Positions 5,956-11,256 of a stretch of 11,256 nt of DNA are shown here, in pieces. The notes beneath the pieces were generated by a model that had not been told where the DNA came from, did not search any database, and saw only the letters and a list, made by a program, of their open reading frames with translations. The stretch is from Blastocatellia bacterium (GTDB taxonomy: Bacteria > Acidobacteriota > Blastocatellia > Pyrinomonadales > Pyrinomonadaceae), in contig DNNE01000213.1 in assembly GCA_003487805.1 (NCBI GenBank), positions 1 to 11,256 on the forward strand, written 5' to 3'. A program made the translations under genes and the position numbers. Positions within the stretch are counted from its first letter, which is position 1. Every line of letters starts with the position of its first letter.

Positions 5956-6624
5956 GTGAAAAAACTGACCACGATTAAATCGATTCTTCTGGCGCTCTTA
6001 ATTCTTTCGTTAAGCGCTTGCAATTCATCAAATTCCAATACCGCGACCCCTAAGAACTCTGATGCGAAGGGCACCACCGGCGGCAACGTCAAGACTGGCG
6101 CTAAGCCGGCGCCCGATGCGCAAGTGGCAGTTATTGAAACCGCGGACTACGGGAAAATCGTGGTTGAGCTCTATCCGAACATCGCGCCGCAGATGGTTGA
6201 GCGATTTAAGAAACTCATTAACGAAAAATTCTATGACGGCACGGCCGTTCATCGTATCGATCCAAACCTCGGAATTATTCAGAGCGGCGATGCATTAACG
6301 AAAAAAAACAACAGCGCGACATGGGGTACGGGAACTTCGCCCTACCCGAACGTGCCCGCGGAGTTCAGCGATATTCCCTACGACCGCGGGACGCTTGGCG
6401 CGGCACGCACCCAGGACATCAACGGCGCGAACTGTCAGTGGTTCATCACGCTCAAGAAGCAGCCGGCGTTTGATAAGAAGTACACAGTGTTTGGGAAAGT
6501 GATTGACGGGATCAAGAACGCCGAAGTGATCATGACCGCGCCGACGGAGCAGGGCAGTGAGAGACCTGCGGACAAAATCGTGATTAAGAGTGTGACGCTA
6601 CAGCCGCGATCGAATTTTCAGTAG
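5956..6624 (+). CDS. Cyclophilin-type peptidyl-prolyl cis-trans isomerase, lipoprotein
   Basis: A 222-residue lipoprotein foldase outside the cytoplasm that would speed cis-trans isomerisation of Xaa-Pro bonds in exported proteins. Residues 1-21 are a signal peptide with lipobox LSAC, so Cys22 should be lipidated and anchor the protein. A linker rich in Ser, Asn, Thr and Lys spans 23-53. The cyclophilin domain covers about 55-217: HR at 99-100 is the catalytic Arg motif, IQSGD is at 108-112, GANCQWFITL at 157-166 is the substrate groove strand, and YTVFGKVIDG is at 176-185. The start is GTG at 5956, chosen because GAGGAG at 5943-5948 lies 7 nt upstream. The gene converges on the hydrolase gene across the RAYT unit, and its TAG stop overlaps the left end of that unit. 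Confidence 0.93.
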   Translation: MKKLTTIKSILLALLILSLSACNSSNSNTATPKNSDAKGTTGGNVKTGAKPAPDAQVAVIETADYGKIVVELYPNIAPQMVERFKKLINEKFYDGTAVHRIDPNLGIIQSGDALTKKNNSATWGTGTSPYPNVPAEFSDIPYDRGTLGAARTQDINGANCQWFITLKKQPAFDKKYTVFGKVIDGIKNAEVIMTAPTEQGSERPADKIVIKSVTLQPRSNFQ

Positions 6625-6680
6625 GAGCGCCCGTTGGAGCGCCCGCATCCTGCGGGCGGTTCGCGCGCATCCCTGCGCGC
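6623..6680 (+). repeat. Left REP pair of the RAYT unit
   Basis: GGAG at 6624-6627 is followed by a half copy, then GGAG at 6636-6639 heads hairpin 1. Hairpin 1 has an 8-bp stem CGCCCGCA (6640-6647) with TGCGGGCG (6651-6658) and a 3-nt loop. Hairpin 2 has a 7-bp stem GCGCGCA (6663-6669) with TGCGCGC (6674-6680) and loop TCCC. The first G of GGAG is also the last base of the cyclophilin stop codon. The transposase stop codon begins two bases after hairpin 2. Confidence 0.85.
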
Positions 6681-6681
6681 A

Positions 6682-7263
6682 TTACCTCGCTTGAAAGTGC
6701 GCGCTGCTGAAAGGCCAATCGCTCGCCCTTTTGCAAAGATTCGCCTTCACCGGATTATTCTCAATGTAAGCGACGACTTTGGCGTAGTGTCTCGCATTCC
6801 GAATATATCTATCGAAATACTCCTTCTGCCAGAATCGTCCCGCGCGATTGAGCAGCTTATTGGCCTCGCTTGAGGTGAAAGATTTCAGCGAATGCATGAT
6901 TTGCGCGAGGCTGTGTCCAATCGGCGTGCAGAGCAGATGCACATGATTCGGCATGACGACCCACGCGGCCAGGCGATATTTGGTTCGGTCATGAAACAAC
7001 AAAGCGTTTTGGACCATGGCCGCAACTTCGTCATTCTTCAAATAGCAACTGCCGTGACCCTGGTCTAAGTAAGCTTCGACCCTGCGCCGCATGATCGACT
7101 CGGCTTCTGCGCTCTTTTCAAGTTTCAGATCTTCTTTCCATTCGATGAGAACGGTTTTTGGCAACGAGTCGAACAGTCGAAAGGTAATGAATTGAGCGAG
7201 TTCACCTCCATCGAAATGGGGAAGGTAGCCGCGACTGTGCCAGCCTGGTGAGAGTTGAGTCAT
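6682..7263 (-). CDS. REP-associated tyrosine transposase (RAYT, Y1/HUH family)
   Basis: A 193-residue Y1-type transposase that would nick and join single-stranded DNA at REP hairpins. The HUH metal motif is HVH at 107-109 in MPNHVHLL, the hallmark of the family. The C-terminal half, RFWQKEYFDRYIRNARHY with VAYIENNPVKANL, holds candidate nucleophile tyrosines; Tyr166 of YIENNPV is my first choice, Tyr160 the alternative. The N-terminal GWHSRGYLPHFD with ITFRLFDSLP is typical of RAYT proteins. The gene appears complete, with no frameshift. It has no strong Shine-Dalgarno (only GAAG close to the ATG). It lies 71 bp downstream of the hydrolase gene on the same strand, so it may depend on readthrough from there. 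Confidence 0.93.
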   Translation of the reverse strand: MTQLSPGWHSRGYLPHFDGGELAQFITFRLFDSLPKTVLIEWKEDLKLEKSAEAESIMRRRVEAYLDQGHGSCYLKNDEVAAMVQNALLFHDRTKYRLAAWVVMPNHVHLLCTPIGHSLAQIMHSLKSFTSSEANKLLNRAGRFWQKEYFDRYIRNARHYAKVVAYIENNPVKANLCKRASDWPFSSAHFQAR

Positions 7264-7275
7264 ACTTCACACAAC

Positions 7276-7334
7276 CGCATGCAGGATGCATGCGAACCGC
7301 CCGCAAGGATGCGGGCGCTCCAACGGGCGCTCCT
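7276..7334 (-). repeat. Right REP pair of the RAYT unit
   Basis: Inverted copy of the left end. Hairpin 2 has an 8-bp stem CGCATGCA (7276-7283) with TGCATGCG (7287-7294). Hairpin 1 has an 8-bp stem CGCCCGCA (7298-7305) with TGCGGGCG (7310-7317) and is followed by CTCC at 7318-7321, the complement of GGAG. Hairpin 2 has two base pairs changed relative to the left end, on both sides of the stem. The outer end lies directly against the hydrolase stop codon at 7335-7337. Confidence 0.85.
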
Positions 7335-8339
7335 TCACACCTTCGGAAACAAAATCGGCAGCGCCACCTCAGCCGTGAACATGCAACGCGCGTTGTGACC
7401 GCACAGGGGCACCACCACCGTCTTGTGTTGCGCGTTGTACTTCGCGTTCACATAAGCCGCGAACGATTGCCCGCGCGCCAGTCGCGTTGGTCCCTGGGCC
7501 ATCGCCGGACAAGACGAATCGAAACCCGCCAGCGGCAACACATCCAGCTCGCCAAGTAAGTAAGTCACCGGCCGCGACGCTAATTGTTTCTTCAAGAGAT
7601 CATCAGAAATCTTCGCGGTGTAACCCGTGCGGTTCTTTAACCCATAAGGCCAGCTATCGAAAGTAGTGCAGTTCCGCGCGTCGCCAAAAGGGCGCAGCTC
7701 GTTGCTGGTTCCTGAAGGCCGCTCCGGATCAAGATATGAATAACTTGATGGATTAGCGACGACGTAAGTGATGGGAATCGAAATCGATTCATGCACTTGA
7801 TTACCCATCTCGTAACGAGTGACGAATTGTCCACCGGCTGAATGGCCTGAGACCACAATCGCCCTCAAATTCGGAAAATTCTCTTTGCGCGCGAGCGCGC
7901 GGACGATCGCGTCCATGAAATCGTAAGAAGTCAGCTGAGCGTTGTTCGTGGCCACCCCACCGGACCGCCAACTATCGCCCCCGCACGGCCAATTCACTTC
8001 GTTCGGCCCGAGTGTGTCGCGACATCCGGCGCCGTTGTTCGAAGCAAACCTGGGCGAGATTACAATCGTGTCGGCAAAGGCGTTCGCCAGAAATGCAGCC
8101 GCCAGACTGGTGCGAAAATAATTGTCAGCGTCGCGACCCTGGCCATGGACGACGATCAAAGCCCTGACAATCCGATCATTCTTTTGGTCCAGCGGATAGG
8201 TGCTGTAGATAAGCGACCGGGCCTGATTGCCGAGACTCACCCAACGCGTGCAATCCGAAGTTGCGGTGGTGCAAGGTTCAGCCGCGTAAGCAGGAATGAA
8301 TACAAGAAGTAAAGTGAAAAGAAGAAGTGTGCGTCTCAT
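7335..8339 (-). CDS. Secreted alpha/beta-hydrolase
   Basis: A 334-residue exported serine hydrolase of unknown substrate. Residues 1-19 form a signal peptide ending AYA. The fold shows VVHGQGRD at 63-70 (oxyanion-hole HG), the nucleophile elbow GHSAGG at 165-170 with Ser167, a likely acid at Asp266 in LLGELDV, and His315 in LCGHNARC. Eight cysteines remain after the signal peptide (23, 30, 106, 119, 224, 277, 313, 319), which suggests disulfides and an extracytoplasmic location. Plausible activities are esterase or PHB-depolymerase-like, but the motifs do not decide. No Shine-Dalgarno precedes the ATG. A weak TATATC at 8350-8355 on the minus strand could give a nearly leaderless transcript. 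The stop codon abuts the RAYT unit. Confidence 0.85.
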   Translation of the reverse strand: MRRTLLLFTLLLVFIPAYAAEPCTTATSDCTRWVSLGNQARSLIYSTYPLDQKNDRIVRALIVVHGQGRDADNYFRTSLAAAFLANAFADTIVISPRFASNNGAGCRDTLGPNEVNWPCGGDSWRSGGVATNNAQLTSYDFMDAIVRALARKENFPNLRAIVVSGHSAGGQFVTRYEMGNQVHESISIPITYVVANPSSYSYLDPERPSGTSNELRPFGDARNCTTFDSWPYGLKNRTGYTAKISDDLLKKQLASRPVTYLLGELDVLPLAGFDSSCPAMAQGPTRLARGQSFAAYVNAKYNAQHKTVVVPLCGHNARCMFTAEVALPILFPKV

Positions 8340-8423
8340 GGCGCGAGAAGATATAGCCTGATTAAGGTGCGCGCAAGAGCATTTTAGAGGGCGAGCTCAA
8401 CATTCGATTAGCTCAATATTACG

Positions 8424-8439
8424 CGCTCCTAACGGAGCG
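8424..8439. repeat. Small GGAGCG hairpin after the DUF6335-like gene
   Basis: A perfect 6-bp stem CGCTCC (8424-8429) with GGAGCG (8434-8439) closes a TAAC loop. It lies about ten bases past the stop of the leftward DUF6335-like gene and could end its transcript, although no T-run follows. The GGAGCG word resembles the head of the REP at 6624, so it may be a decayed repeat. The rest of the 8340-8448 gap holds nothing clear beyond a possible weak hydrolase promoter. Confidence 0.4.
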
Positions 8440-8448
8440 AACACGCGA

Positions 8449-8847
8449 TCAAATCGTATCGTCGCGCGTCTTCGACTGCTCTTCGAGTTCGTATCTGTCG
8501 CGATCGCGCCGCTCGATCTTGTCGAGGAAATCGAGCTCTTCGTTATCTTCAAAACTGACGCCCATCGCGCGCGCGTTCTCCTCGACGATGGATTGGTCGG
8601 GGGTCGGGCTGTCGCCACCGGCGGCTTCCGAACCGGTTTCATTCACGTCTTCCCAGTCTGCATCAAGATCTCCGCCCGCGTCTGAGGGCGAAGCCGCAGT
8701 GTTGTTGTGCAGCCGTTGGGCCAGCAAATCAGGATCTTTCGGCGCGTGCGCTATCTCTTCTTCCATGAATTCTTCGATCTCCGGATCGGGCACGAACTCA
8801 GGATCGTTACTCAGGTAGTTGAATGATTCCGGCGTCTTTTTTGGCAT
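8449..8847 (-). CDS. Small acidic protein, DUF6335-like
   Basis: A 132-residue, strongly acidic cytoplasmic protein without signal peptide or membrane segment. The C-terminal half shows AGGDLDADW at 57-65, GGDSPTPDQ at 77-85, then a helix with ALGV-like RAMGVSFEDNEEL and a charged KIERRDRDRYELE at 110-122. This order (DADW, GG..PTPDQ, D...RDRxRWEL) is what I recall from DUF6335 proteins, best known in cyanobacteria; their function is unknown. The N-terminal half (FVPDPEIEEFMEEE) looks lineage-specific. The start is supported by GAGGAG at 8856-8861, 8 nt upstream. It stands alone, with a gap on each side. The family call is from memory of the motif pattern. Confidence 0.75.
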   Translation of the reverse strand: MPKKTPESFNYLSNDPEFVPDPEIEEFMEEEIAHAPKDPDLLAQRLHNNTAASPSDAGGDLDADWEDVNETGSEAAGGDSPTPDQSIVEENARAMGVSFEDNEELDFLDKIERRDRDRYELEEQSKTRDDTI

Positions 8848-9237
8848 GATGACAGCTCCTCAGAAATGCAAATTGCTTTTCGAACAAAGTCGCATCGCTT
8901 GTTCAATTCGATCGGTTGAACTAAAAGAGGGATTAACTGATCGGACTATAACAAATGGACCTGGCACGGGCAACGTATCGAACTGACGAGAGCAATGCCT
9001 GGTTTGATATTCTCTGCGCCTCCTCAGCGTGCTCCGCGTCTCTGCGGTGAACCTGTTTTGAACCAGTGTTTCAACGCAGAGACGCAGAGGACGCCGAGAC
9101 TACGCAGAGAAGAGCTTGAAACCGGTACTCACTGAAATGCCCGATGTCATGTATGTAGCGATAGCCATTGTGAAATATCATTGCCGCCGGCAACACTCGT
9201 GGTTGATGTCTGCCAACTTTGCTCGTGAGGTGAACAT
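8848..9237. other. Divergent intergenic region, 390 bp, no gene
   Basis: This gap separates the leftward DUF6335-like gene from the rightward cNMP-binding gene and must hold promoters for both. I could not pick either one confidently. An inverted pair GAACAA (8882-8887) and TTGTTC (8899-8904), 11 nt apart, lies just upstream of the DUF6335-like start and could be an operator. A family C repeat fills 9010-9112. From 9113 to 9226 nothing clear is seen. GAGG at 9227-9230 serves the next gene. Confidence 0.6.
9010..9112. repeat. Inverted repeat, family C copy 2 (CGCAGAGACGCAGAGG type)
   Basis: The left arm, about 9010-9051, reads TTCTCTGCGCC at its start and GTCTCTGCGGTGAA at its end. The right arm, about 9069-9112, carries CGCAGAGACGCAGAGGACGC and ends CGCAGAGAAG. 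The arms are imperfect inverted repeats around a short loop. The word structure is that of the 4557-4620 repeat with CGCAGAG in place of CACAGAG. Confidence 0.75.
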
Positions 9238-10140
9238 ATGTCGAGAAATTTCGTGCCGTCAGTGATGACTCTTGAAGCCTTAAGGTCAGTGCCTCTTTTT
9301 GCCTCGCTTGATGATGCGGCAGCCGGTCGTCTGCGTAGCCTGCTCCTGGTTCATACCGTCAAGAGCGGCGACGCGATCTTTCGCACCGGTGATAGCGGCG
9401 ATTCACTCTGCCTGATCGAATCAGGCCGCGTGCGCATTAGCATGACTGACGAGCTTGATAAGCGGATCATCCTTGCCGAACTGGCGGAAGGGGACTTCTT
9501 TGGCGAGATCGCCCTCATCGATGGTCAGCCTCGCACCGCAGATGCGACTGCTATTGAGGACGCGCGGATTGCGGTGCTGTCAAGAGATGACTTTCTTGGC
9601 TTTGTTCGCAGTGATGCCGACGTGGCGATGGAGATGATCAGTGCGGTGAGTCACAGACTGCGCCGCACGGACGAACTCCTGCGCCGGCGAGTCTCGCGCA
9701 ATGTCAACGAAGAAGAAGATGCTCAGAGGACCTTCGCCTCTCGAATGGCGGATCTGATCGCGGAATTTGGAGGCAGTTGGAAGTTCATCGGCGCCAGCGC
9801 CACGCTCCTGATTGCGTGGATGATTCTCAACACGTGGGTGCTGCGCGATGCCGCTTTCGATCCGTCACCTTACATTCTTCTTAACCTGATGCTGGGGATC
9901 ATGGGAGGCTTGCAGGCGCCGATCATCCTGATGTCTCAGAATCGGCAGAGTGACAAAGATCGTCTGCGCTCCGATCTTGATTATCGGGTCAACCTTAAGA
10001 ACGAGTTGTCACTGACTGAACTCAAGCGCCGATTTGACGTGCTGGAGAACGAACGTCTGCCGTTGCTCTTCGAAGAACAAAATGCTCGGCTGCTCGGGGG
10101 ACATGCAGCCCCATCATCGCCAGAAGGCACAACGCAGTGA
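9238..10140 (+). CDS. Cyclic-nucleotide-binding domain fused to DUF1003 membrane domain
   Basis: A 300-residue protein with two parts. Residues 17-135 are a CRP-type cNMP-binding domain: the phosphate-binding cassette FGEIALIDGQPRTADA at 88-103 has the conserved Glu90 and Arg99, so nucleotide binding is plausible. No helix-turn-helix follows. Residues 168-265 match DUF1003: two membrane helices at about 181-201 and 211-232, then the signature APIILMSQNRQ with KDRLRSDLDYRVNLK, and a charged helical tail. It is probably an inner-membrane protein whose cytoplasmic domain senses cAMP, c-di-GMP or a related ligand. DUF1003 has no settled function, so output is unknown. The start at 9238 is backed by GAGG at 9227-9230 with a 7-nt spacing. 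ATG 9265 is an alternative nearer the conserved domain but lacks a Shine-Dalgarno. Confidence 0.88.
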   Translation: MSRNFVPSVMTLEALRSVPLFASLDDAAAGRLRSLLLVHTVKSGDAIFRTGDSGDSLCLIESGRVRISMTDELDKRIILAELAEGDFFGEIALIDGQPRTADATAIEDARIAVLSRDDFLGFVRSDADVAMEMISAVSHRLRRTDELLRRRVSRNVNEEEDAQRTFASRMADLIAEFGGSWKFIGASATLLIAWMILNTWVLRDAAFDPSPYILLNLMLGIMGGLQAPIILMSQNRQSDKDRLRSDLDYRVNLKNELSLTELKRRFDVLENERLPLLFEEQNARLLGGHAAPSSPEGTTQ

Positions 10141-10168
10141 TCTTGTACGGTGGTCAATTTCGAAATCC

Positions 10169-10254
10169 GCTGCGCCACCTCTGCGTTCTCTGCGGTGCAG
10201 TTAAATCTATGCTTCACCGCAGAGACGCAGAGGTCGCTGAGATCGCGCAGAGAA
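10169..10254. repeat. Inverted repeat, family C copy 3
   Basis: The left arm (about 10169-10200) reads GCTGCGCCACCTCTGCG with TCTCTGCGGTG. The right arm (about 10216-10254) reads CACCGCAGAGACGCAGAGG and ends CGCGCAGAG. It sits in the 259-bp gap between the cNMP/DUF1003 gene and aconitase. Apart from it, 10255-10399 shows no gene and no promoter I would defend. Confidence 0.75.
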
Positions 10255-10399
10255 AAACTGAAATCAGAACACTTCCAAATTCCAACGCTCGCTTGACGAT
10301 TGTTAGTCGCGAACCTAAACTTGAGTTTGCAACACAACATTTCAACTGAATTCGCCGGAACGATCAGAACCGTTTCGCTGCGCCGATCTCTGAACTGAC

Positions 10400-11256
10400 A
10401 TGTCACATAATCTCTTCAACACCCTGCAATCATTTTCACCGGCCGCGGGTAAGACCGGCGAATTTTATTCGTTACCACAGCTGGAAAAAGAAGGCGTGGG
10501 CCAGGTTTCCAGACTGCCTGTCAGCATTCGCATCGTGCTCGAATCAGTGTTGAGAAATTTCGACGGCACGAAGATCACGGAAGATGACGTGCGCGCGGTT
10601 TCAAACTGGAAACCTAACGCGGAGCGAACAGAGGAAGTGCCGTTCATAGTTGCGCGCGTGCTGCTACAGGATTTTACCGGCGTGCCTCTGCTCGTCGATC
10701 TCGCGGCCATGCGATCGGCGGTCGTGCGCTTAAGCAAGAACCCGGGTGTGATCGAGCCGCTCGTCCCTGTCGATCTCGTGATCGATCACTCAGTGCAGGT
10801 TGATTTCTCGGCCACCAGCGACGCGTTTCGCAAGAACATGGAGATGGAGTTCAAGCGAAACAACTCTCGTTATCAATTCCTGAAGTGGGGGATGCAGGCC
10901 TTCGATGGCTTTCGCGTAATTCCGCCGGGCATCGGCATCTGTCATCAGGTCAACCTGGAGTATCTCGCGAAGTGCGTGTGGGAGAAGAACGACGTTTACT
11001 ATCCCGACAGTTTAGTCGGCACTGATTCGCACACGACAATGGTCAACGGCTTGAGCGTCGTCGGTTGGGGCGTCGGCGGAATCGAAGCCGAGGCGGCGAT
11101 GTTGGGCCAACCAGTCTATTTCCTCACGCCCGATGTAGTCGGCGTTCATCTCACCGGCCGTCTGAAAGAAGGTGTAACTGCGACTGATTTGGTCCTGGCT
11201 GTCACTGAGATGCTGCGCAAGGCAAAGGTCGTCGGCAAGTTCGTCGAGTTCCACGG
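10400..11256 (+). CDS. acnA: Aconitate hydratase, AcnA type, 5' part (runs off window)
   Basis: The first 285 residues of a [4Fe-4S] enzyme of about 900 residues that isomerises citrate to isocitrate in the TCA cycle; the AcnA type can also act as an iron-responsive RNA-binding protein. Visible signatures are LQDFTGVP at 89-96 with VDLAAMR, VDLVIDHSVQVD at 124-135, LKWGMQAFDGFRVIPPGIGI at 151-170, CHQVNLEYL at 171-179 and GTDSHTTMVNGL at 207-218 followed by GWGVGGIEAEAAMLGQP. The active-site Asp-His-Ser and Asp-Ser-His residues are intact. The cluster cysteines lie beyond the window edge. The start gives the family's usual N-terminus (LFNTLQSF, then EFYSLPQLE), though no clear Shine-Dalgarno precedes it. 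The frame stays open to the last base. The related 2-methylaconitate-forming AcnD is less likely, given the GTDSHTTMVNGL stretch. Confidence 0.93.
   Translation, partial: MSHNLFNTLQSFSPAAGKTGEFYSLPQLEKEGVGQVSRLPVSIRIVLESVLRNFDGTKITEDDVRAVSNWKPNAERTEEVPFIVARVLLQDFTGVPLLVDLAAMRSAVVRLSKNPGVIEPLVPVDLVIDHSVQVDFSATSDAFRKNMEMEFKRNNSRYQFLKWGMQAFDGFRVIPPGIGICHQVNLEYLAKCVWEKNDVYYPDSLVGTDSHTTMVNGLSVVGWGVGGIEAEAAMLGQPVYFLTPDVVGVHLTGRLKEGVTATDLVLAVTEMLRKAKVVGKFVEFH

Larger units (their letters stand above)
6623..7334 (-). mobile_element. RAYT-REP unit: tyrosine transposase gene bounded by inverted double-hairpin REPs
   Basis: A 712-bp unit whose ends are inverted copies of AGGAGCGCCCGTTGG, continuing into two hairpins each. 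The first 29 bases of the two ends are identical, then differ by a one-base indel within the loop of hairpin 1. Inside lies one transposase gene. Single-copy Y1 transposases flanked by inverted REPs headed by a GGAG or GTAG tetranucleotide are the known RAYT/REP arrangement. The unit sits between two convergent genes and its outer bases touch both stop codons. Whether it still moves, or is now domesticated, cannot be told from one copy. Confidence 0.85.

Noticed and set aside
7248..7559. 103-residue forward open frame across the right REP and hydrolase 3' end
   Set aside because: It reads through the REP hairpins, its translation is Arg/His-rich without motifs, and it is antisense to two convincing genes.
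8519..8818. 99-residue forward open frame opposite the DUF6335-like gene
   Set aside because: Ser-rich low-complexity translation complementary to an acidic coding sequence; the minus-strand gene has a good ribosome-binding site and recognisable motifs.
8882..8904. LexA/SOS box
   Set aside because: The GAAC and GTTC half-sites are 15 nt apart, not the 4 nt expected for the Gram-positive-type box.

Overview
The window looks like ordinary chromosomal DNA of moderate GC content from an acidobacterium, most likely of the Blastocatellia/Pyrinomonadaceae type. This is an inference from gene content: a secreted VWFA-related protein of the kind expanded in Acidobacteriota, a DUF6335-like acidic protein, many secreted proteins, and gaps packed with palindromic repeats. 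No phage genes, CRISPR array, rRNA or tRNA was seen.

Layout: (1) 1-1838, a possible end of an upstream gene, a good sigma70-type promoter, and a secreted VWFA protein. (2) 1845-2961, a long palindrome, then a secreted or anchored coiled-coil protein with a YGYPGT tandem repeat. (3) 2962-5795, a 122-bp inverted-repeat element abutting gatB, a second type of inverted repeat, an SDR oxidoreductase, and dtd overlapping it by one base. (4) 5796-7334, another copy of the long palindrome, a cyclophilin-type lipoprotein, and a 712-bp RAYT transposase unit bounded by inverted double-hairpin REP sequences. (5) 7335-8847, two leftward genes: a secreted alpha/beta hydrolase and a DUF6335-like protein. 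(6) 8848-11256, a repeat-bearing gap, a cyclic-nucleotide-binding protein fused to a DUF1003 membrane domain, another repeat-bearing gap, and the 5' part of an AcnA-type aconitase that runs off the window.

The genes do not form one pathway. gatB, dtd and the cyclophilin all serve translation fidelity or protein folding, and gatB-SDR-dtd may be co-transcribed. The most notable feature is structural. Every gap of more than about 60 bp between genes holds an inverted repeat, from at least four distinct types, and some of these reach to within a few bases of start or stop codons. The RAYT/REP unit is the clearest mobile system: its second hairpins differ between the two ends by paired changes that keep the stem. 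I see no convincing new defence or biosynthetic system.
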